Assembly: GCA_903830565.1 (NCBI GenBank)
Contig: CAIKUF010000281.1
Coordinates: 1-60,249 of the forward strand
Origin: an uncultured bacterium
GTDB lineage: Bacteria; Pseudomonadota; Gammaproteobacteria; Burkholderiales; Burkholderiaceae_C
Length of the DNA stretch: 60,249 bases
Direction of reading: 5' to 3'
The first letter of the stretch is position 1, and each line of letters begins with the position of its first letter. The position numbers and the translations under genes were made by a program. A model generated the notes under the pieces. The model ran no database searches. It saw only the letters and a list, made by a program, of their open reading frames with translations, and was not told the origin of the DNA. Shown here in pieces: positions 1-9,369 of the stretch.

Positions 1-1539
1 ATGGAGAACATTCCGACCTTCTGCGCGCGCAAGCACGGCAAGGAGGAAGTGAGCTATCCGCACCCGCTGCTCGAGAGCGTGCTCGGCGAGACCTACGGCG
101 TGATGGTCTACCAGGAGCAGGTGATGCAGGCCGCGCAGGTGTTGGGCGGCTACTCGCTCGGCGGCGCCGACCTGCTGCGCCGCGCGATGGGCAAGAAGAA
201 GCCCGAGGAGATGGCCAAGCACCGCCAGATCTTCCGCGAAGGCGCGGCCCGGCAGGGCATTGCCGAGGCCAAGGCCGACGAGGTGTTCGACCTGATGGAG
301 AAGTTCGCGGGCTACGGCTTCAACAAGTCGCACGCCGCCGCGTACTCGCTGCTCGCCTATCACACGGCGTGGATCAAGGTCTACTGCACGGCCGAGTTCT
401 TCGCCGCCAACCTGACGGTCGAGATCGGCGATACCGACAAGCTGCGCGTTCTCGTCGCCGACGCGAAGAGCTTCGGCATCGAACTGCGCGCGCCCGATGT
501 GAATGCCGGCGTGTACCGCTTCGAGCCGGTCTCGGACACGCTGGTCCAGTACGGCCTGGGCGCGATCAAGGGCACCGGCCAGGGCGCGATCGAGGCCATC
601 GTCGAAGCACGCGCCACGGGCGGGCCGTTCAAGAGCCTGTTCGACTTCTGCGCCCGTGTCGATCGTGCGCGGATCAACAAGCGCGCCGTCGAGGCTCTGA
701 TCAAGGCCGGCGCGTTCGATGCGCTGGAGGCCAACCGCGCCACGCTGCTGGCCAGTGTCGCCCTGGCCTTCGACTACGCCGATACTCAGCTCGCCCATGC
801 CGACCAGGGTGGCCTGTTCGACGACGCGATCGACTCGCACGCGGCGTCGACGCAGGAGCCGGCGCTTGTCGCCGCCGAACCGTGGAGCATCAAGGAGCGG
901 CTGAGTCTGGAGAAGACGGCGGTCGGCTTCTTCCTCTCCGGCCACCTGTTCGACCAGAGCGCCGACGAAGTGCGTCTGTTTGCCAAGCGGCGCATCGCCG
1001 ACCTGCTCGACAGCCGCGAGCCGCAGTTGCTGGCCGGCATCGTCAGCGACCTGCGCATCGTCACCGGCCAGCGCGGGCGCATGGCCCTCTTCAAGCTCGA
1101 CGACAAGAGCGAAGCCATCGAAGCGATGGTCACCGACGAACTGCTGCAGACCTACCGCGACCTGTTGAAGGAAGACGAACTCGTCATCATCCAGGGCAAG
1201 GTGCAGCCGGACCGCTTCTCGGGCGGGTTGCGCCTGACCGTGCAGCAGGTCTGGGACCTTGCCGCCGCGCGTTGCCGCTTCGGCAAATACCTGCGCGTCG
1301 AGGTCAACGGCAGCGTGCCGCCGGTGGCCGAGGTCTTGCGCGATTTCCCATCGCGCCGCGTGGCCACCGAGCACGGCGATCTGCAGCAGGGGATCACGGT
1401 TCGCCTGCGCCTGCACCGCGAGCAGGCGAGCGCCGATCTCGACCTCGGTGATGCGGCGCGCTTTTATCCCACCGACGCTGCGCTCGCCCGCTGGCGCGAA
1501 GGCGCGAGCGGCGGGCAAACGCAGATCGTCTACGAATAG
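1..1539 (+). CDS. dnaE: DNA polymerase III subunit alpha, C-terminal part (5' end outside window)
   Basis: This is the last 512 residues of the replicative polymerase catalytic subunit. The reading frame is open from base 1, and its first Met is internal (family context PGPM-x2-IP-x-F). Visible blocks are the finger segment with YQEQVMQAAQ and DLLRRAMGKKK (residues 37-67), then GYGFNKSHAAAYSLLAYHTA (about 103-122), both typical of bacterial DnaE. A helix-hairpin-helix region and the C-terminal OB-fold/tau-binding region follow. The palm catalytic aspartates lie upstream of the window. The stop is TAG, 9 bases before the patatin gene. The family assignment is secure; only the N-terminal half is missing, because of the window edge rather than a mutation. 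Confidence 0.97.
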   Translation: MENIPTFCARKHGKEEVSYPHPLLESVLGETYGVMVYQEQVMQAAQVLGGYSLGGADLLRRAMGKKKPEEMAKHRQIFREGAARQGIAEAKADEVFDLMEKFAGYGFNKSHAAAYSLLAYHTAWIKVYCTAEFFAANLTVEIGDTDKLRVLVADAKSFGIELRAPDVNAGVYRFEPVSDTLVQYGLGAIKGTGQGAIEAIVEARATGGPFKSLFDFCARVDRARINKRAVEALIKAGAFDALEANRATLLASVALAFDYADTQLAHADQGGLFDDAIDSHAASTQEPALVAAEPWSIKERLSLEKTAVGFFLSGHLFDQSADEVRLFAKRRIADLLDSREPQLLAGIVSDLRIVTGQRGRMALFKLDDKSEAIEAMVTDELLQTYRDLLKEDELVIIQGKVQPDRFSGGLRLTVQQVWDLAAARCRFGKYLRVEVNGSVPPVAEVLRDFPSRRVATEHGDLQQGITVRLRLHREQASADLDLGDAARFYPTDAALARWREGASGGQTQIVYE

Positions 1540-1548
1540 CAGCCCGCG

Positions 1549-2805
1549 ATGGACACCGCCCAAGGCGCGCGCAGCACGACCGGGCTCGTGCTGACCGGCG
1601 GCGGCGCGCGCGCGGCCTACCAGGTCGGTGTGCTGGGTGCCATCGCGCAGATTCGCCGCGACTGCGCGGCTGCGCCCTCGAACCCGTTCCCGGTCATCAC
1701 CGGCACCTCGGCGGGGGCCATCAACGCAGCGGTTCTGGCCTGCGGAAGCGACGACTTCGACGGCACCGCGGCCGCGCTGCACGACGTGTGGTGGAACTTC
1801 TCGGCCGAGCAGGTCTACCGTGCCGATGCGTTCAAGATGGTCAGGACCGGCGCACGCTGGATGACCATGTTCACCATTGGCTGGGCGATCACCCGCTGGC
1901 GGCGCGCACGCCCGCGCTCGCTGCTCGACAACGCGCCGCTGCAAGAGTTGCTGACGCGCATGGTGCAGCCGCAGCGGCTGCAGGCGATGATGAACGAGGG
2001 CCACCTCGACGCGCTGGCCGTGACGGCGTCGAGCTACGGCTCGGGCCGGCACGTGACCTTCTACGACGCGCGGCAGGACATCGTGCCGTGGACGCGCTCG
2101 CAGCGCATCGCGGTGCGCGAACGCGTCACGGTGGCGCACCTGCTCGCGTCGTCGGCGATTCCGTTCGTATTCCCGGCCATGAGTCTGGGCCTGCACGGCC
2201 AGAGCGAATACTTCGGCGATGGCTCGATGCGCCAGTCGGCGCCGATCTCGCCCGCGATCCACCTGGGGGCGAAGCGCATTCTCGTCATCGGCGCCGGGCG
2301 CATGCATGAGCCGCCGGGGCAGCGCGTCGTCAGCGCGGACTACCCGAGCCCGGCGCAGATCGCCGGCCACGCGCTGTCGAGCATCTTCCTGGACGCGCTG
2401 GCCTTCGATGTTGAGCGTCTGCGGCGCATCAACGCGACGCTCGCCCTGCTGCCCGAGGCGGCCCGCGCCGCGACCGCGCTGCGACCGATCGAAGTCCTCG
2501 TGATCGCGCCCAGCCAGCGCCTGGACGACATCGCCGCCAGGCACGTACAAAGCCTGCCGCCTGCCGTGCGGGCGATGCTGCGCGGCGTCGGCGTGTCGGG
2601 CGAAGGCCAGGGCGGGCGTGGCGCCGCGCTGGCGAGCTATCTGCTGTTCGAGGCGCCTTACACGCGCGAGCTGATCGCGCTTGGCGCGGCCGACACGCTG
2701 GCCCGGCGCGACGCCGTGGCCGACTTCTTCGGCTGGGACCGCCGCGCCCAGCGCCGCAGCGTTCCCGAGCCCTCGACCTTCGAACGAGACAACCGGCCGG
2801 GATAG
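1549..2805 (+). CDS. Patatin-like phospholipase family protein
   Basis: A 418-residue predicted serine lipid hydrolase using a Ser-Asp dyad. The oxyanion motif GGGARAAYQVGVL is at residues 17-29, the nucleophile elbow GTSAG at 52-56 (Ser54), and the dyad Asp in FGDGSMRQSAP near residue 225. No signal peptide is obvious. A downstream patatin-associated extension (about 300-418) carries no motif I recognise. It starts 9 bases after the dnaE stop, so it may be read from the dnaE transcript. It is convergent with the comEA-like gene, 18 bases away. Substrate is unknown; this family includes phospholipases A and lysophospholipases. Confidence 0.88.
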   Translation: MDTAQGARSTTGLVLTGGGARAAYQVGVLGAIAQIRRDCAAAPSNPFPVITGTSAGAINAAVLACGSDDFDGTAAALHDVWWNFSAEQVYRADAFKMVRTGARWMTMFTIGWAITRWRRARPRSLLDNAPLQELLTRMVQPQRLQAMMNEGHLDALAVTASSYGSGRHVTFYDARQDIVPWTRSQRIAVRERVTVAHLLASSAIPFVFPAMSLGLHGQSEYFGDGSMRQSAPISPAIHLGAKRILVIGAGRMHEPPGQRVVSADYPSPAQIAGHALSSIFLDALAFDVERLRRINATLALLPEAARAATALRPIEVLVIAPSQRLDDIAARHVQSLPPAVRAMLRGVGVSGEGQGGRGAALASYLLFEAPYTRELIALGAADTLARRDAVADFFGWDRRAQRRSVPEPSTFERDNRPG

Positions 2806-2823
2806 CCTGCCTCGAAGGCTGGC

Positions 2824-3423
2824 TTACTTCTTGTCGGAAGCCTTCGCTGCCGAGGCCTTCGTGCTCGCGGCCTTGGGGGAAGACGCCTTCTCTTCGGCAG
2901 GACTGGCCTTGTCGGCCTTCTTGGTCTTCTTGTCCGCCTTCTCTGCCTTCGGCTCGGATGCCTTGGCGTCGGCCTTGGCGGGCTTCTCGGCCTTCTTCGT
3001 CGAATCCTTCGCAGGTTCGGCATCCTTGGCGGGCTTGTCAGCCTTCTTTGAGGAGTCCTTCGCCGGTTCAGCGGCCTTGGCATCCGCCTTGGCCGGCTTG
3101 TCTTCCTTCTTCGGGCTCGCCGCTTTCGCCTCAGCCGCGGCGGGCTTGGCGGGTGCGCCCTTGAACGCGGCGCCGTTGACGGTCAGGCCCTCGGTCGAGA
3201 ACTTGGCGGCGTTGGTCTCGCCGATGCCCTTGACGCGGTCGACGAGGTCGGTCCAGTCCTTGAACGGGCCCTTCTTGCGCTCGTCGATGATGTTGGACGA
3301 GGTCGCCGGGCCGATGCCCTTGATGGTTTCGAGCGATGCCTGGTCGGCCTTGTTGACGTCGACCGCGGCGAACGCGGCGGCGGCGAACAGCGCCAGCAGC
3401 GCGAAGAGAAGCTTCTTGATCAT
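2824..3423 (-). CDS. ComEA-like helix-hairpin-helix protein with Lys/Ala-rich tail
   Basis: 199 residues. The start is the ATG at 3423, which opens a clear signal peptide ([19 protein letters not shown]); the frame upstream is non-coding in character. Residues 20-80 hold the ComEA helix-hairpin-helix pair (VNKADQASLETIKGIGPATS and the later VDRVKGIGETNAAKF), which binds double-stranded DNA in ComEA proteins of competence systems. About 110 residues after that are low-complexity Ala/Lys/Pro/Asp repeats such as PAKD, KKADKPAK and EKPAKADAK, resembling histone H1-type tails. In related genomes a comEA-like gene sits near hldD, as here. A periplasmic DNA-uptake role is inferred; the tail could also act as a nucleic-acid- or wall-binding spacer. 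Confidence 0.8.
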   Translation of the reverse strand: MIKKLLFALLALFAAAAFAAVDVNKADQASLETIKGIGPATSSNIIDERKKGPFKDWTDLVDRVKGIGETNAAKFSTEGLTVNGAAFKGAPAKPAAAEAKAASPKKEDKPAKADAKAAEPAKDSSKKADKPAKDAEPAKDSTKKAEKPAKADAKASEPKAEKADKKTKKADKASPAEEKASSPKAASTKASAAKASDKK

Positions 3424-3544
3424 GGTGTGTCCTCGATGGTGTTGTGATGGGAAGCGTCGGCGCGATGCTGCGAGAACGCATGCCCGCTGCGCCAAGCGGG
3501 CCGTAGCGTAACGGAACTGCGAGTGGTTTCGTTGACGGCGGCGC

Positions 3545-4531
3545 TCAGCGCGCCAGCCATTCTTCGTAGCTCCGGACTCCGCTCGCCACGTCGGCGAAGG
3601 AGTGGTTGCAGCCGGCGCCGCGCAGGCGCGAGAGGTCGGCTTCGGTGAAGCACTGGTACTTGCCGACCAGCGCATCGGGGAACGGGACGTACTCGACCAG
3701 GCCCGCGGCGACCATCTCGGCCAGCGTCAGTGGCGCGTCGCCCGCGCGTGCGCGGTCGGCGTTGACCATCGCCAGCGCGACGTCGTTGAAGGGTTGCGCG
3801 CGCCCGCTGCCGAGGTTGAAGATGCCGCTTCTGTCGGGGTGCTGCAGGAACCACAGGTTGACCGCGACGACGTCGTCGACGAATACGAAGTCGCGCGACT
3901 GCTGCCCCGGCCCGTAGCCGCCATGGTCGCCGAACAGGCGCACCTTGCCGGTCTCGCGCAGTTGCTGGAAGTGGTGGAACGCGACCGACGCCATGCGCCC
4001 CTTGTGCTGCTCGCGCGGGCCGTAGACGTTGAAGTAGCGAAAGCCGACGACCTGCGCCGTCGCCATCGGCAGCATGCGGCGCACGATGTTGTCGAACAGC
4101 AGCTTGGAGTAGCCGTAGACGTTGAGCGGCTGCTCGAACTCGGGTTCTTCGCGAAAGCTCGCGCTGCCGCCGTAGGTGGCCGCCGACGACGCATACAGCA
4201 GCCGCGTGCCCTGCGCCTGCGCGGCGCCCAGCAGGTCCTTCGAGCAGCGGTAGTTGTTGGCCAGCATGAAGCGTCCGTCGTGCTCCATCGTGTTCGAGCA
4301 CGCGCCTTGGTGCAGGATGGCGTGGACCTTGCCGAACTCGGCGCGCGCGAAGCGGGCGTAGAACTCACTCTTGTCGAAGTAGTCGCTGATCTGCGCGCCG
4401 AGCAGGTTGCGGAACTTGGGGCCGTCGGTCAGATCGTCGACCGCGATCACGTCGTCGATGCCGAGCTTGTTCAGGCCGAGCACGAGGTTGGATCCGATAA
4501 AACCCGCCGCTCCGGTGACGACAACACGCAT
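3545..4531 (-). CDS. hldD: ADP-L-glycero-D-manno-heptose 6-epimerase
   Basis: 328 residues. It converts ADP-D-glycero-manno-heptose to the L-glycero form for the LPS inner core. The start at 4531 is supported by a strong GGGAGG five bases upstream and by the N-terminal Rossmann motif [12 protein letters not shown]. The SDR active-site elements are a Ser/Thr in the [12 protein letters not shown] block and [10 protein letters not shown] (the Tyr-x3-Lys pair). A family-typical YFNVYGPRE-x2-KG-x-MAS segment follows. The 92 codons of open frame upstream overlap hldE and are not part of the protein. It follows the heptose kinase gene with 88 bases between them, so the two likely form one LPS-core transcript. 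Confidence 0.96.
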   Translation of the reverse strand: MRVVVTGAAGFIGSNLVLGLNKLGIDDVIAVDDLTDGPKFRNLLGAQISDYFDKSEFYARFARAEFGKVHAILHQGACSNTMEHDGRFMLANNYRCSKDLLGAAQAQGTRLLYASSAATYGGSASFREEPEFEQPLNVYGYSKLLFDNIVRRMLPMATAQVVGFRYFNVYGPREQHKGRMASVAFHHFQQLRETGKVRLFGDHGGYGPGQQSRDFVFVDDVVAVNLWFLQHPDRSGIFNLGSGRAQPFNDVALAMVNADRARAGDAPLTLAEMVAAGLVEYVPFPDALVGKYQCFTEADLSRLRGAGCNHSFADVASGVRSYEEWLAR

Positions 4532-4619
4532 CAATGCCTCCCACGGGTTTCGGTGGAGGCTGACCTGCGTCCGCAGGTCATGCCGGAACCAAACCCGGCA
4601 GCACCGGTGACAACCGCTC

Positions 4620-5579
4620 TCATGCGAACAGCTCCTCATAGGTGACGCTCGCGGTGCCGAACTTGCCGACCACGACGCCGCCCGCGCGGTTGGCCAGCGG
4701 CAACGCCTCGCGCAGCGTGAGGCCGCAGGCGAGCATCGCGGCCAGCGTGGCAATGACGGTGTCGCCGGCGCCGGTGACGTCGAACACTTCGCGTGCCTGC
4801 GCGCCCACGTGGGCATGACCGGGAACGCCGTGCATCTCGTCGAAGAGGGTCATGCCGTCTTCCGAGCGCGTCAGCAGTAGGCCGGCTATGCCGAGCTTGC
4901 GGCGCAGCGCGTGGGCGCGCTCCTGCAGGTCTTCTTCGCTTGTCCAGGCGCCGATCACCTGCGCCAGTTCGGCGCGGTTGGGCGTGATCACCGTCGCTCC
5001 TGCGTAGCGGCTGTAGTCGCTGCCCTTGGGGTCGATCAGCACCGGCTTGGCCGATTGGCGCGCGAGTTCGATCATGCGCGGAATGTGCGTCAGGCCGCCC
5101 TTGCCGTAATCCGAGAACAGCACCGCGTCGTGATCGGGCAGGGCGCGCTCGTAGTCGCTGAGCATGCCGGCCAGCACCTCGTGGTCGGGCCGGTTCTCGA
5201 AGTCGATGCGCAGGAGTTGCTGCGAGCGGCCGATCACGCGCAGCTTGACGATGGTGTGCAGCTTGGCGTCCCGCCCGAGCAGCGTGGCGACGCCCTCGCG
5301 CTCGAGCAGACCGGCAAGCTTGCGTGCCGGCTCGTCGTCGCCGACGACGGTTAGCAGCGTTGCCTGCGCGCCCAGCGTCTTCACGTTCAGGGCCACGTTG
5401 GCCGCGCCGCCCAGGCGCTCTTCCTCGCGATCGACGCGCACGACCGGCACCGGCGCCTCGGGCGAGATGCGATCGACGGCGCCGAACCAGTAGCGGTCGA
5501 GCATCGCGTCGCCGACCACCAGCACGCGCGCGGCCTGCACGCGTTGCAGCGACGGCGCATGGGGAGCCGAGCGGGTCAC
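4620..5579 (-). CDS. hldE: D-glycero-beta-D-manno-heptose-7-phosphate kinase (kinase domain only)
   Basis: 319 residues from a GTG start at 5579, chosen because GGAGG lies six bases upstream and GTGA overlaps the lapB stop by four bases. It is a PfkB/ribokinase-fold sugar kinase: the N-terminal [12 protein letters not shown] and [11 protein letters not shown] motifs are present, and the C-terminal [14 protein letters not shown] carries the catalytic Asp of GAGD. It phosphorylates heptose 7-phosphate at C1. The E. coli HldE is about 477 residues because an adenylyltransferase domain is fused at its C terminus. That domain is absent here, as in other betaproteobacteria that use a separate protein (hldC/rfaE2), which is not in this window. 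Confidence 0.93.
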   Translation of the reverse strand: MTRSAPHAPSLQRVQAARVLVVGDAMLDRYWFGAVDRISPEAPVPVVRVDREEERLGGAANVALNVKTLGAQATLLTVVGDDEPARKLAGLLEREGVATLLGRDAKLHTIVKLRVIGRSQQLLRIDFENRPDHEVLAGMLSDYERALPDHDAVLFSDYGKGGLTHIPRMIELARQSAKPVLIDPKGSDYSRYAGATVITPNRAELAQVIGAWTSEEDLQERAHALRRKLGIAGLLLTRSEDGMTLFDEMHGVPGHAHVGAQAREVFDVTGAGDTVIATLAAMLACGLTLREALPLANRAGGVVVGKFGTASVTYEELFA

Positions 5580-6745
5580 AGGTCCTCCAGACGTTGCGGT
5601 GGGTAGCTGTCCCAGGCCATGCAGCCGGGGCACTGCCAGAAATAGTGCTGGGCGTCGAAGCCGCAGGCGGCGCAGCGATAGCGCTGCATCGGACGCGCGG
5701 CACGCGAAACGGCAACGCCGAGCGACTGCGCATCCGCAGCATCGAGCGACACGCCGCCGCTGGCCCCGAGGGCGAGAAGCTGCTGCGTGGCCGACAGGTT
5801 AGGCTGTTCGTGCAGGTGCACCCGCAGCCGGGTGCGCTGATGCTGCGGCTCGGGGTCGAGCAGGGCGATCGCCGCGAGCAGGTCGGTCGACGGCGCGCGC
5901 CGGTAGAGCGCGTCGAGCTGTCCGCGCGCGAGGGCCTGCTGCCCGCAGGCGAGCGCGCTCGCGGCGTGGTCGCTAGCGACGAGGTTGAATGAAGCCGGAT
6001 GCACGACCAACAACTCGGCGAAGACCTGCATCGCCTGTGCGTGCTCGCCCAGGCGCGCGAAGCGCCGGCCTTCGAGCACCAGTGGGCGCGCGGCCTGCGG
6101 CGCCGCGAGGCGCGCTTGCTGCAGCGCCTGGGCAGCGGCTTCGGGTCGGTGGCGGGCGTCAGCCTCTTCGGCGATCTCGCACCAGTAGTGCGCGATGCGC
6201 GTGGCGAACGAAGCGGTACCGCTGCCTTCGAGCTTGCGCGCGACTTCAATAGCCGAAGGCCAGGCGCGAGAACGTTCGTAGAGCGACAGCAACGCAAGTT
6301 GCGCTTCGGAATCGAAGCTGCCGCCCTCGAGCGCGCGGTAGGCCTGCTCGGCGCGGTCGAAGAGGCCGGCCTTCATGAAGTCCTGCGCCAGCGCCTCCTG
6401 TGCGCGCTCGCGCATCGCGGCCGGCAGGTCGGCGCGGTTGAGCAGGTGCTCGTGGACGCGCACGGCGCGCTCGTATTCGCCGCGGCGGCGGAACATGTTG
6501 CCGAGCGCGAAATGCAGGTCGGTGCTGGCCGGGTCCTGGCGCACGGCTTCGATGAAGGCGTCGATCGCCTTGTCCTGCTGCTCGCTGAGCAGCAGGTTCA
6601 AGCCCTTCAGATAGGCCTGCGGCGTCTCACGCTGCTCGCGCTTCCATTGGCGAAGGTCCATGCGCGAGGCCATCCAGCCGAGCGCGAAGCCGAGCGCGAA
6701 CGCGAGCGGCAAACCGAACAGCAGCCACTGCGGATCAAAGTCCAT
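5576..6745 (-). CDS. lapB: LPS assembly regulator LapB (YciM), TPR protein
   Basis: 389 residues. LapB is an inner-membrane-anchored, cytoplasm-facing protein that, with LapA, recruits FtsH to control LpxC and so the amount of LPS made. The N-terminal hydrophobic segment (WLLFGLPLAFALGFALGW, about 7-24) is the anchor. Tandem tetratricopeptide repeats follow (for example ALGNMFRRRGEYERAVRVHE). The C terminus is the rubredoxin-like metal knuckle with Cys358-x2-Cys361 and Cys372-x2-Cys375. Length and order match the family. It overlaps lapA by 11 bases and hldE by 4, which indicates translational coupling of LPS-control and LPS-core genes. Confidence 0.95.
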   Translation of the reverse strand: MDFDPQWLLFGLPLAFALGFALGWMASRMDLRQWKREQRETPQAYLKGLNLLLSEQQDKAIDAFIEAVRQDPASTDLHFALGNMFRRRGEYERAVRVHEHLLNRADLPAAMRERAQEALAQDFMKAGLFDRAEQAYRALEGGSFDSEAQLALLSLYERSRAWPSAIEVARKLEGSGTASFATRIAHYWCEIAEEADARHRPEAAAQALQQARLAAPQAARPLVLEGRRFARLGEHAQAMQVFAELLVVHPASFNLVASDHAASALACGQQALARGQLDALYRRAPSTDLLAAIALLDPEPQHQRTRLRVHLHEQPNLSATQQLLALGASGGVSLDAADAQSLGVAVSRAARPMQRYRCAACGFDAQHYFWQCPGCMAWDSYPPQRLEDL

Positions 6746-7040
6746 CGCGCGGCGGCAGGTCGATCAAGGGAGCCGGTGCGCTGTGCGCTGGGGCGTGCGG
6801 CGGCTCGGGCTCGGGGCGGACGCGACGCGCGACGCGGCGGTGCCGCCACCAGCTCGGCACCATCGCCAGAACGCCAAAGGTGCAGCCGATCGCGAACGCG
6901 GCCAGCACGATCAGCACCATCGGCGCCCGCCACTCGTGGCCGAAGAACCACTTGACGCTTGCGTCATCGCGGTTGTTCAGCGCGAAGGCGAACAGGCAAA
7001 AGAAGATGGCGGCCCGCAGCAGCCAGACGAATATGCGCAT
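6735..7040 (-). CDS. lapA: LapA-domain inner membrane protein
   Basis: 101 residues. Two transmembrane segments are visible: LLRAAIFFCLFAFALNN (about 7-23) and VLIVLAAFAIGCTFGVLA (about 42-59). The conserved Asn-Asn and WFFGHEW region lies between them, and a positively charged tail (WWRHRRVARRVR) follows. This is the LapA (YciS) domain; the protein pairs with LapB in LPS homeostasis. The extra Pro/His-rich 25-residue C-terminal tail is likely disordered. It lies 54 bases after ihfB, matching the ihfB-lapA-lapB order widely conserved in proteobacteria. Confidence 0.93.
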   Translation of the reverse strand: MRIFVWLLRAAIFFCLFAFALNNRDDASVKWFFGHEWRAPMVLIVLAAFAIGCTFGVLAMVPSWWRHRRVARRVRPEPEPPHAPAHSAPAPLIDLPPRDGL

Positions 7041-7094
7041 CGTGTCTCCTGGCCCGATTCTAGGAGGTCGCCACCTGCGTCGGCGGCGAGGCGA

Positions 7095-7427
7095 TCACAC
7101 GTCCGCTGAGGCGGAGGAGGCTTGGGCGTCGTGCCCGTCGACCGGCACCTGGGCATCGACGGCTTCACGCAGCGCCTTGCCCGGCTTGAAGTGCGGTACC
7201 AGCTTCTCGGGGATCACCACCTGCTCGCCCGAGCGCGGGTTGCGCCCGACACGTGGCGGGCGGCGGTTGATCGAGAAGCTGCCGAAGCCGCGGATCTCGA
7301 TGCGGTGCCCACGCGCCAGCGCGTCGCTCATCGCATCGAGGATCGTCTTGACCGCGAACTCGGTGTCGCGGTGGGTGAGCTGGCTGAACGATTCAGCCAG
7401 GTGTGCCACCAAGTCAGATCGAGTCAC
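7095..7427 (-). CDS. ihfB: Integration host factor subunit beta
   Basis: 110 residues from a GTG start at 7427 (GAGGGG five bases upstream; first residues VTRSDLV). IHF-beta pairs with IHF-alpha to bind and sharply bend DNA in recombination, replication and transcription. The DNABII signature [20 protein letters not shown] spans about 46-65, and the beta-arm Pro (NPRSGE) is present. The C terminus is about 15 residues longer than the E. coli protein (94 residues) and Ser/Ala-rich. The open frame upstream to 7589 overlaps rpsA and is not used. The ribosome-binding site lies in a stem-loop, described separately. Confidence 0.95.
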   Translation of the reverse strand: MTRSDLVAHLAESFSQLTHRDTEFAVKTILDAMSDALARGHRIEIRGFGSFSINRRPPRVGRNPRSGEQVVIPEKLVPHFKPGKALREAVDAQVPVDGHDAQASSASADV

Positions 7428-7430
7428 TTG

Positions 7431-7474
7431 ATCCCCTCGCCCGACGGGTACATCGGGCGATCCCCCGAGGGGAT
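7431..7474 (-). promoter_or_regulatory. ihfB leader stem-loop that buries the Shine-Dalgarno sequence
   Basis: On the minus strand ATCCCCTC (7474-7467) is an exact complement of GAGGGGAT (7438-7431). The second arm contains the ihfB ribosome-binding site GAGGGG. An inner perfect stem GCCCGA/TCGGGC (7458-7453 with 7444-7439) with an 8-base loop stacks inside it. The structure ends four bases before the GTG start. The pairing is seen directly; translational control is inference. Confidence 0.5.
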
Positions 7475-7542
7475 GCGGGCCGGCTTGGGAGCGGCCCGGC
7501 ACTCGGCCCGCAGCGCGTTGGACGCGGAAGGCCGCATCACGA

Positions 7543-9267
7543 TCAGGCGTTGTCCTTCTGCGTATCGAGCTTGGCGCGCAGCAGCGCACCCAGGCTCGTC
7601 GTGCCGGCGTTCTCGCGCTCGGCGGTCTGCGACAAGCGTTGCATCGCTTCCTGGTTGTCGGCGTTGTCCTTGGCCTTGATCGACAACTGGATCGAGCGCG
7701 TCTTGCGGTCGACGTTGATGATCAGCGCCGAGACTTCGTCGCCATCCTTGAGCACGTTGCGCGCGTCCTCGACGCGGTCGCGGCTGATCTCGGAGGCGCG
7801 CAGGTAGCCGGTCACGTCTTCGTTGAGCTGGATCTCGGCGCCGCGCGCATCGACCGTCTTCACCTTGCCGTTGACCACCATGCCGCGGTCGTTGAGCGTC
7901 GTGTAGCTGGTGAACGGGTCGCTGTCGAGTTGCTTGATGCCGAGCGAGATGCGCTCGCGCTCGACGTCGATCGCCAGCACCACGGCCTCGACTTCCTGGC
8001 CCTTCTTGAAGTTGCGCACCGCGGACTCGCCGGGCTCGCTCCAAGACAGGTCGGACAGGTGCACCAGGCCGTCGATGCCGGCCGCCAGGCCGACGAAGAC
8101 GCCGAAATCGGTGATTGACTTGACGGGTCCCTTGACCTTGTCGCCGCGCTGCACCGTCTCGGAGAATTCTTCCCACGGATTGGCCTTGCACTGCTTCATC
8201 CCGAGGCTGATGCGGCGCTTGTCTTCGTCGATCTCAAGCACCATCACCTCGACCTCGTCGCCGAGGGCGACGATCTTGATCGGGGCGACGTTCTTGTTCG
8301 TCCAGTCCATCTCCGAGACGTGCACCAAGCCTTCGATGCCCGGCTCGATCTCGACGAACGCGCCGTAGTCGGCGATGTTGGTGATCTTGCCGAACAGGCG
8401 CGTGCTGTTCGGGTAGCGGCGCGAAACGCCGTGCCACGGGTCGTCGCCGAGCTGCTTGATGCCCAGCGAGACGCGGTTCTTCTCGGCGTCGAACTTGAGC
8501 ACCTTGGCCTGCAGTTCCTGCCCGACCTGCACCACCTCGCTCGGGTGGCGCACGCGGCGCCAGGCCATGTCGGTGATGTGCAGCAGGCCGTCGATGCCGC
8601 CGAGGTCGACGAAGGCGCCGTACTCGGTGATGTTCTTCACGACGCCGTTGACGATCGCGCCTTCGCGCAGTGTCTCCATCAGCTTGGCGCGTTCCTCGCC
8701 CATCGAAGCCTCGACCACCGCGCGGCGCGACAACACGACGTTGTTGCGCTTGCGGTCGAGCTTGATGACCTTGAACTCCATCGTCTTGCCCTCGAACGGG
8801 CTCATGTCCTTCACCGGCCGCGTGTCGAGCAGCGAGCCCGGGAGGAAGGCGCGGATGCCGTTGACGAGCACCGTCAGCCCGCCCTTGACCTTGCCGTTGA
8901 CGGTACCGACGACGAACTCGCCCGATTCGAGCGAGTTCTCGAGCGACATCCACGACGCGAGGCGCTTGGCCTTGTCGCGCGAGAGGATGGTGTCGCCGTA
9001 GCCGTTCTCGATGGCGTCGATGGCGACGGCGACGAAGTCGCCGATTTGCACTTCGAGCTCGCCCTTGTCGTTCTTGAATTCCTCGATCGGGACATAGGCC
9101 TCGGACTTGAGGCCGGCGTTGACCACCACGAAGTTGTAGTCGACGCGGACCACCTCGGCGGTGATCACCTCGCCGGCGCGCATTTCCTGCTTCTGCAGCG
9201 ACTCTTCGAACAGGGCGGCGAACGAGTCCGGCCCTTGGGATGTGGTGGCGGTTTGGAGTTGAGACAT
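7543..9267 (-). CDS. rpsA: 30S ribosomal protein S1
   Basis: 574 residues, slightly longer than E. coli S1 (557). It binds mRNA on the small ribosomal subunit and helps initiation on structured messages. Six S1 OB-fold repeats are visible, at about 30-100, 115-180, 200-270, 285-355, 372-442 and 460-530. The last four carry repeated phrases such as [35 protein letters not shown] and [18 protein letters not shown], each ending in (V/I)SLG(I/M)KQ. The ATG at 9267 has GGAAAA upstream. It sits between aroA-cmk and ihfB, the standard cmk-rpsA-ihfB order. A leader hairpin precedes it. Confidence 0.97.
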   Translation of the reverse strand: MSQLQTATTSQGPDSFAALFEESLQKQEMRAGEVITAEVVRVDYNFVVVNAGLKSEAYVPIEEFKNDKGELEVQIGDFVAVAIDAIENGYGDTILSRDKAKRLASWMSLENSLESGEFVVGTVNGKVKGGLTVLVNGIRAFLPGSLLDTRPVKDMSPFEGKTMEFKVIKLDRKRNNVVLSRRAVVEASMGEERAKLMETLREGAIVNGVVKNITEYGAFVDLGGIDGLLHITDMAWRRVRHPSEVVQVGQELQAKVLKFDAEKNRVSLGIKQLGDDPWHGVSRRYPNSTRLFGKITNIADYGAFVEIEPGIEGLVHVSEMDWTNKNVAPIKIVALGDEVEVMVLEIDEDKRRISLGMKQCKANPWEEFSETVQRGDKVKGPVKSITDFGVFVGLAAGIDGLVHLSDLSWSEPGESAVRNFKKGQEVEAVVLAIDVERERISLGIKQLDSDPFTSYTTLNDRGMVVNGKVKTVDARGAEIQLNEDVTGYLRASEISRDRVEDARNVLKDGDEVSALIINVDRKTRSIQLSIKAKDNADNQEAMQRLSQTAERENAGTTSLGALLRAKLDTQKDNA

Positions 9268-9315
9268 GGAGGGGTTTTCCGGTGCAACGAGGCTGTTGCG
9301 GGTTGGGTTTCACAA

Positions 9316-9340
9316 CCGACACGCGAAGGTCGCGCGTCGG
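9316..9340 (-). promoter_or_regulatory. Stem-loop in the rpsA 5' leader
   Basis: Inverted repeat of 11 bases (one G-U pair on the minus-strand RNA) around a 3-base loop, in the 102 bases between the aroA-cmk stop and the rpsA start. No U-run follows, so it is not a standard terminator. S1 autoregulates its own leader in E. coli, so a control element is plausible; mRNA processing is an alternative. Confidence 0.4.
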
Positions 9341-9369
9341 GCTCTGTTTGCGTTGGCAGCCGACAAGGG

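Noticed and set aside
3482-3501. Hairpin GCCCGCT/AGCGGGC after hldD as a terminator
   Set aside because: A 7-bp stem with a 6-base loop is present, but there is no U-run on the minus strand, so a terminator is not supported.
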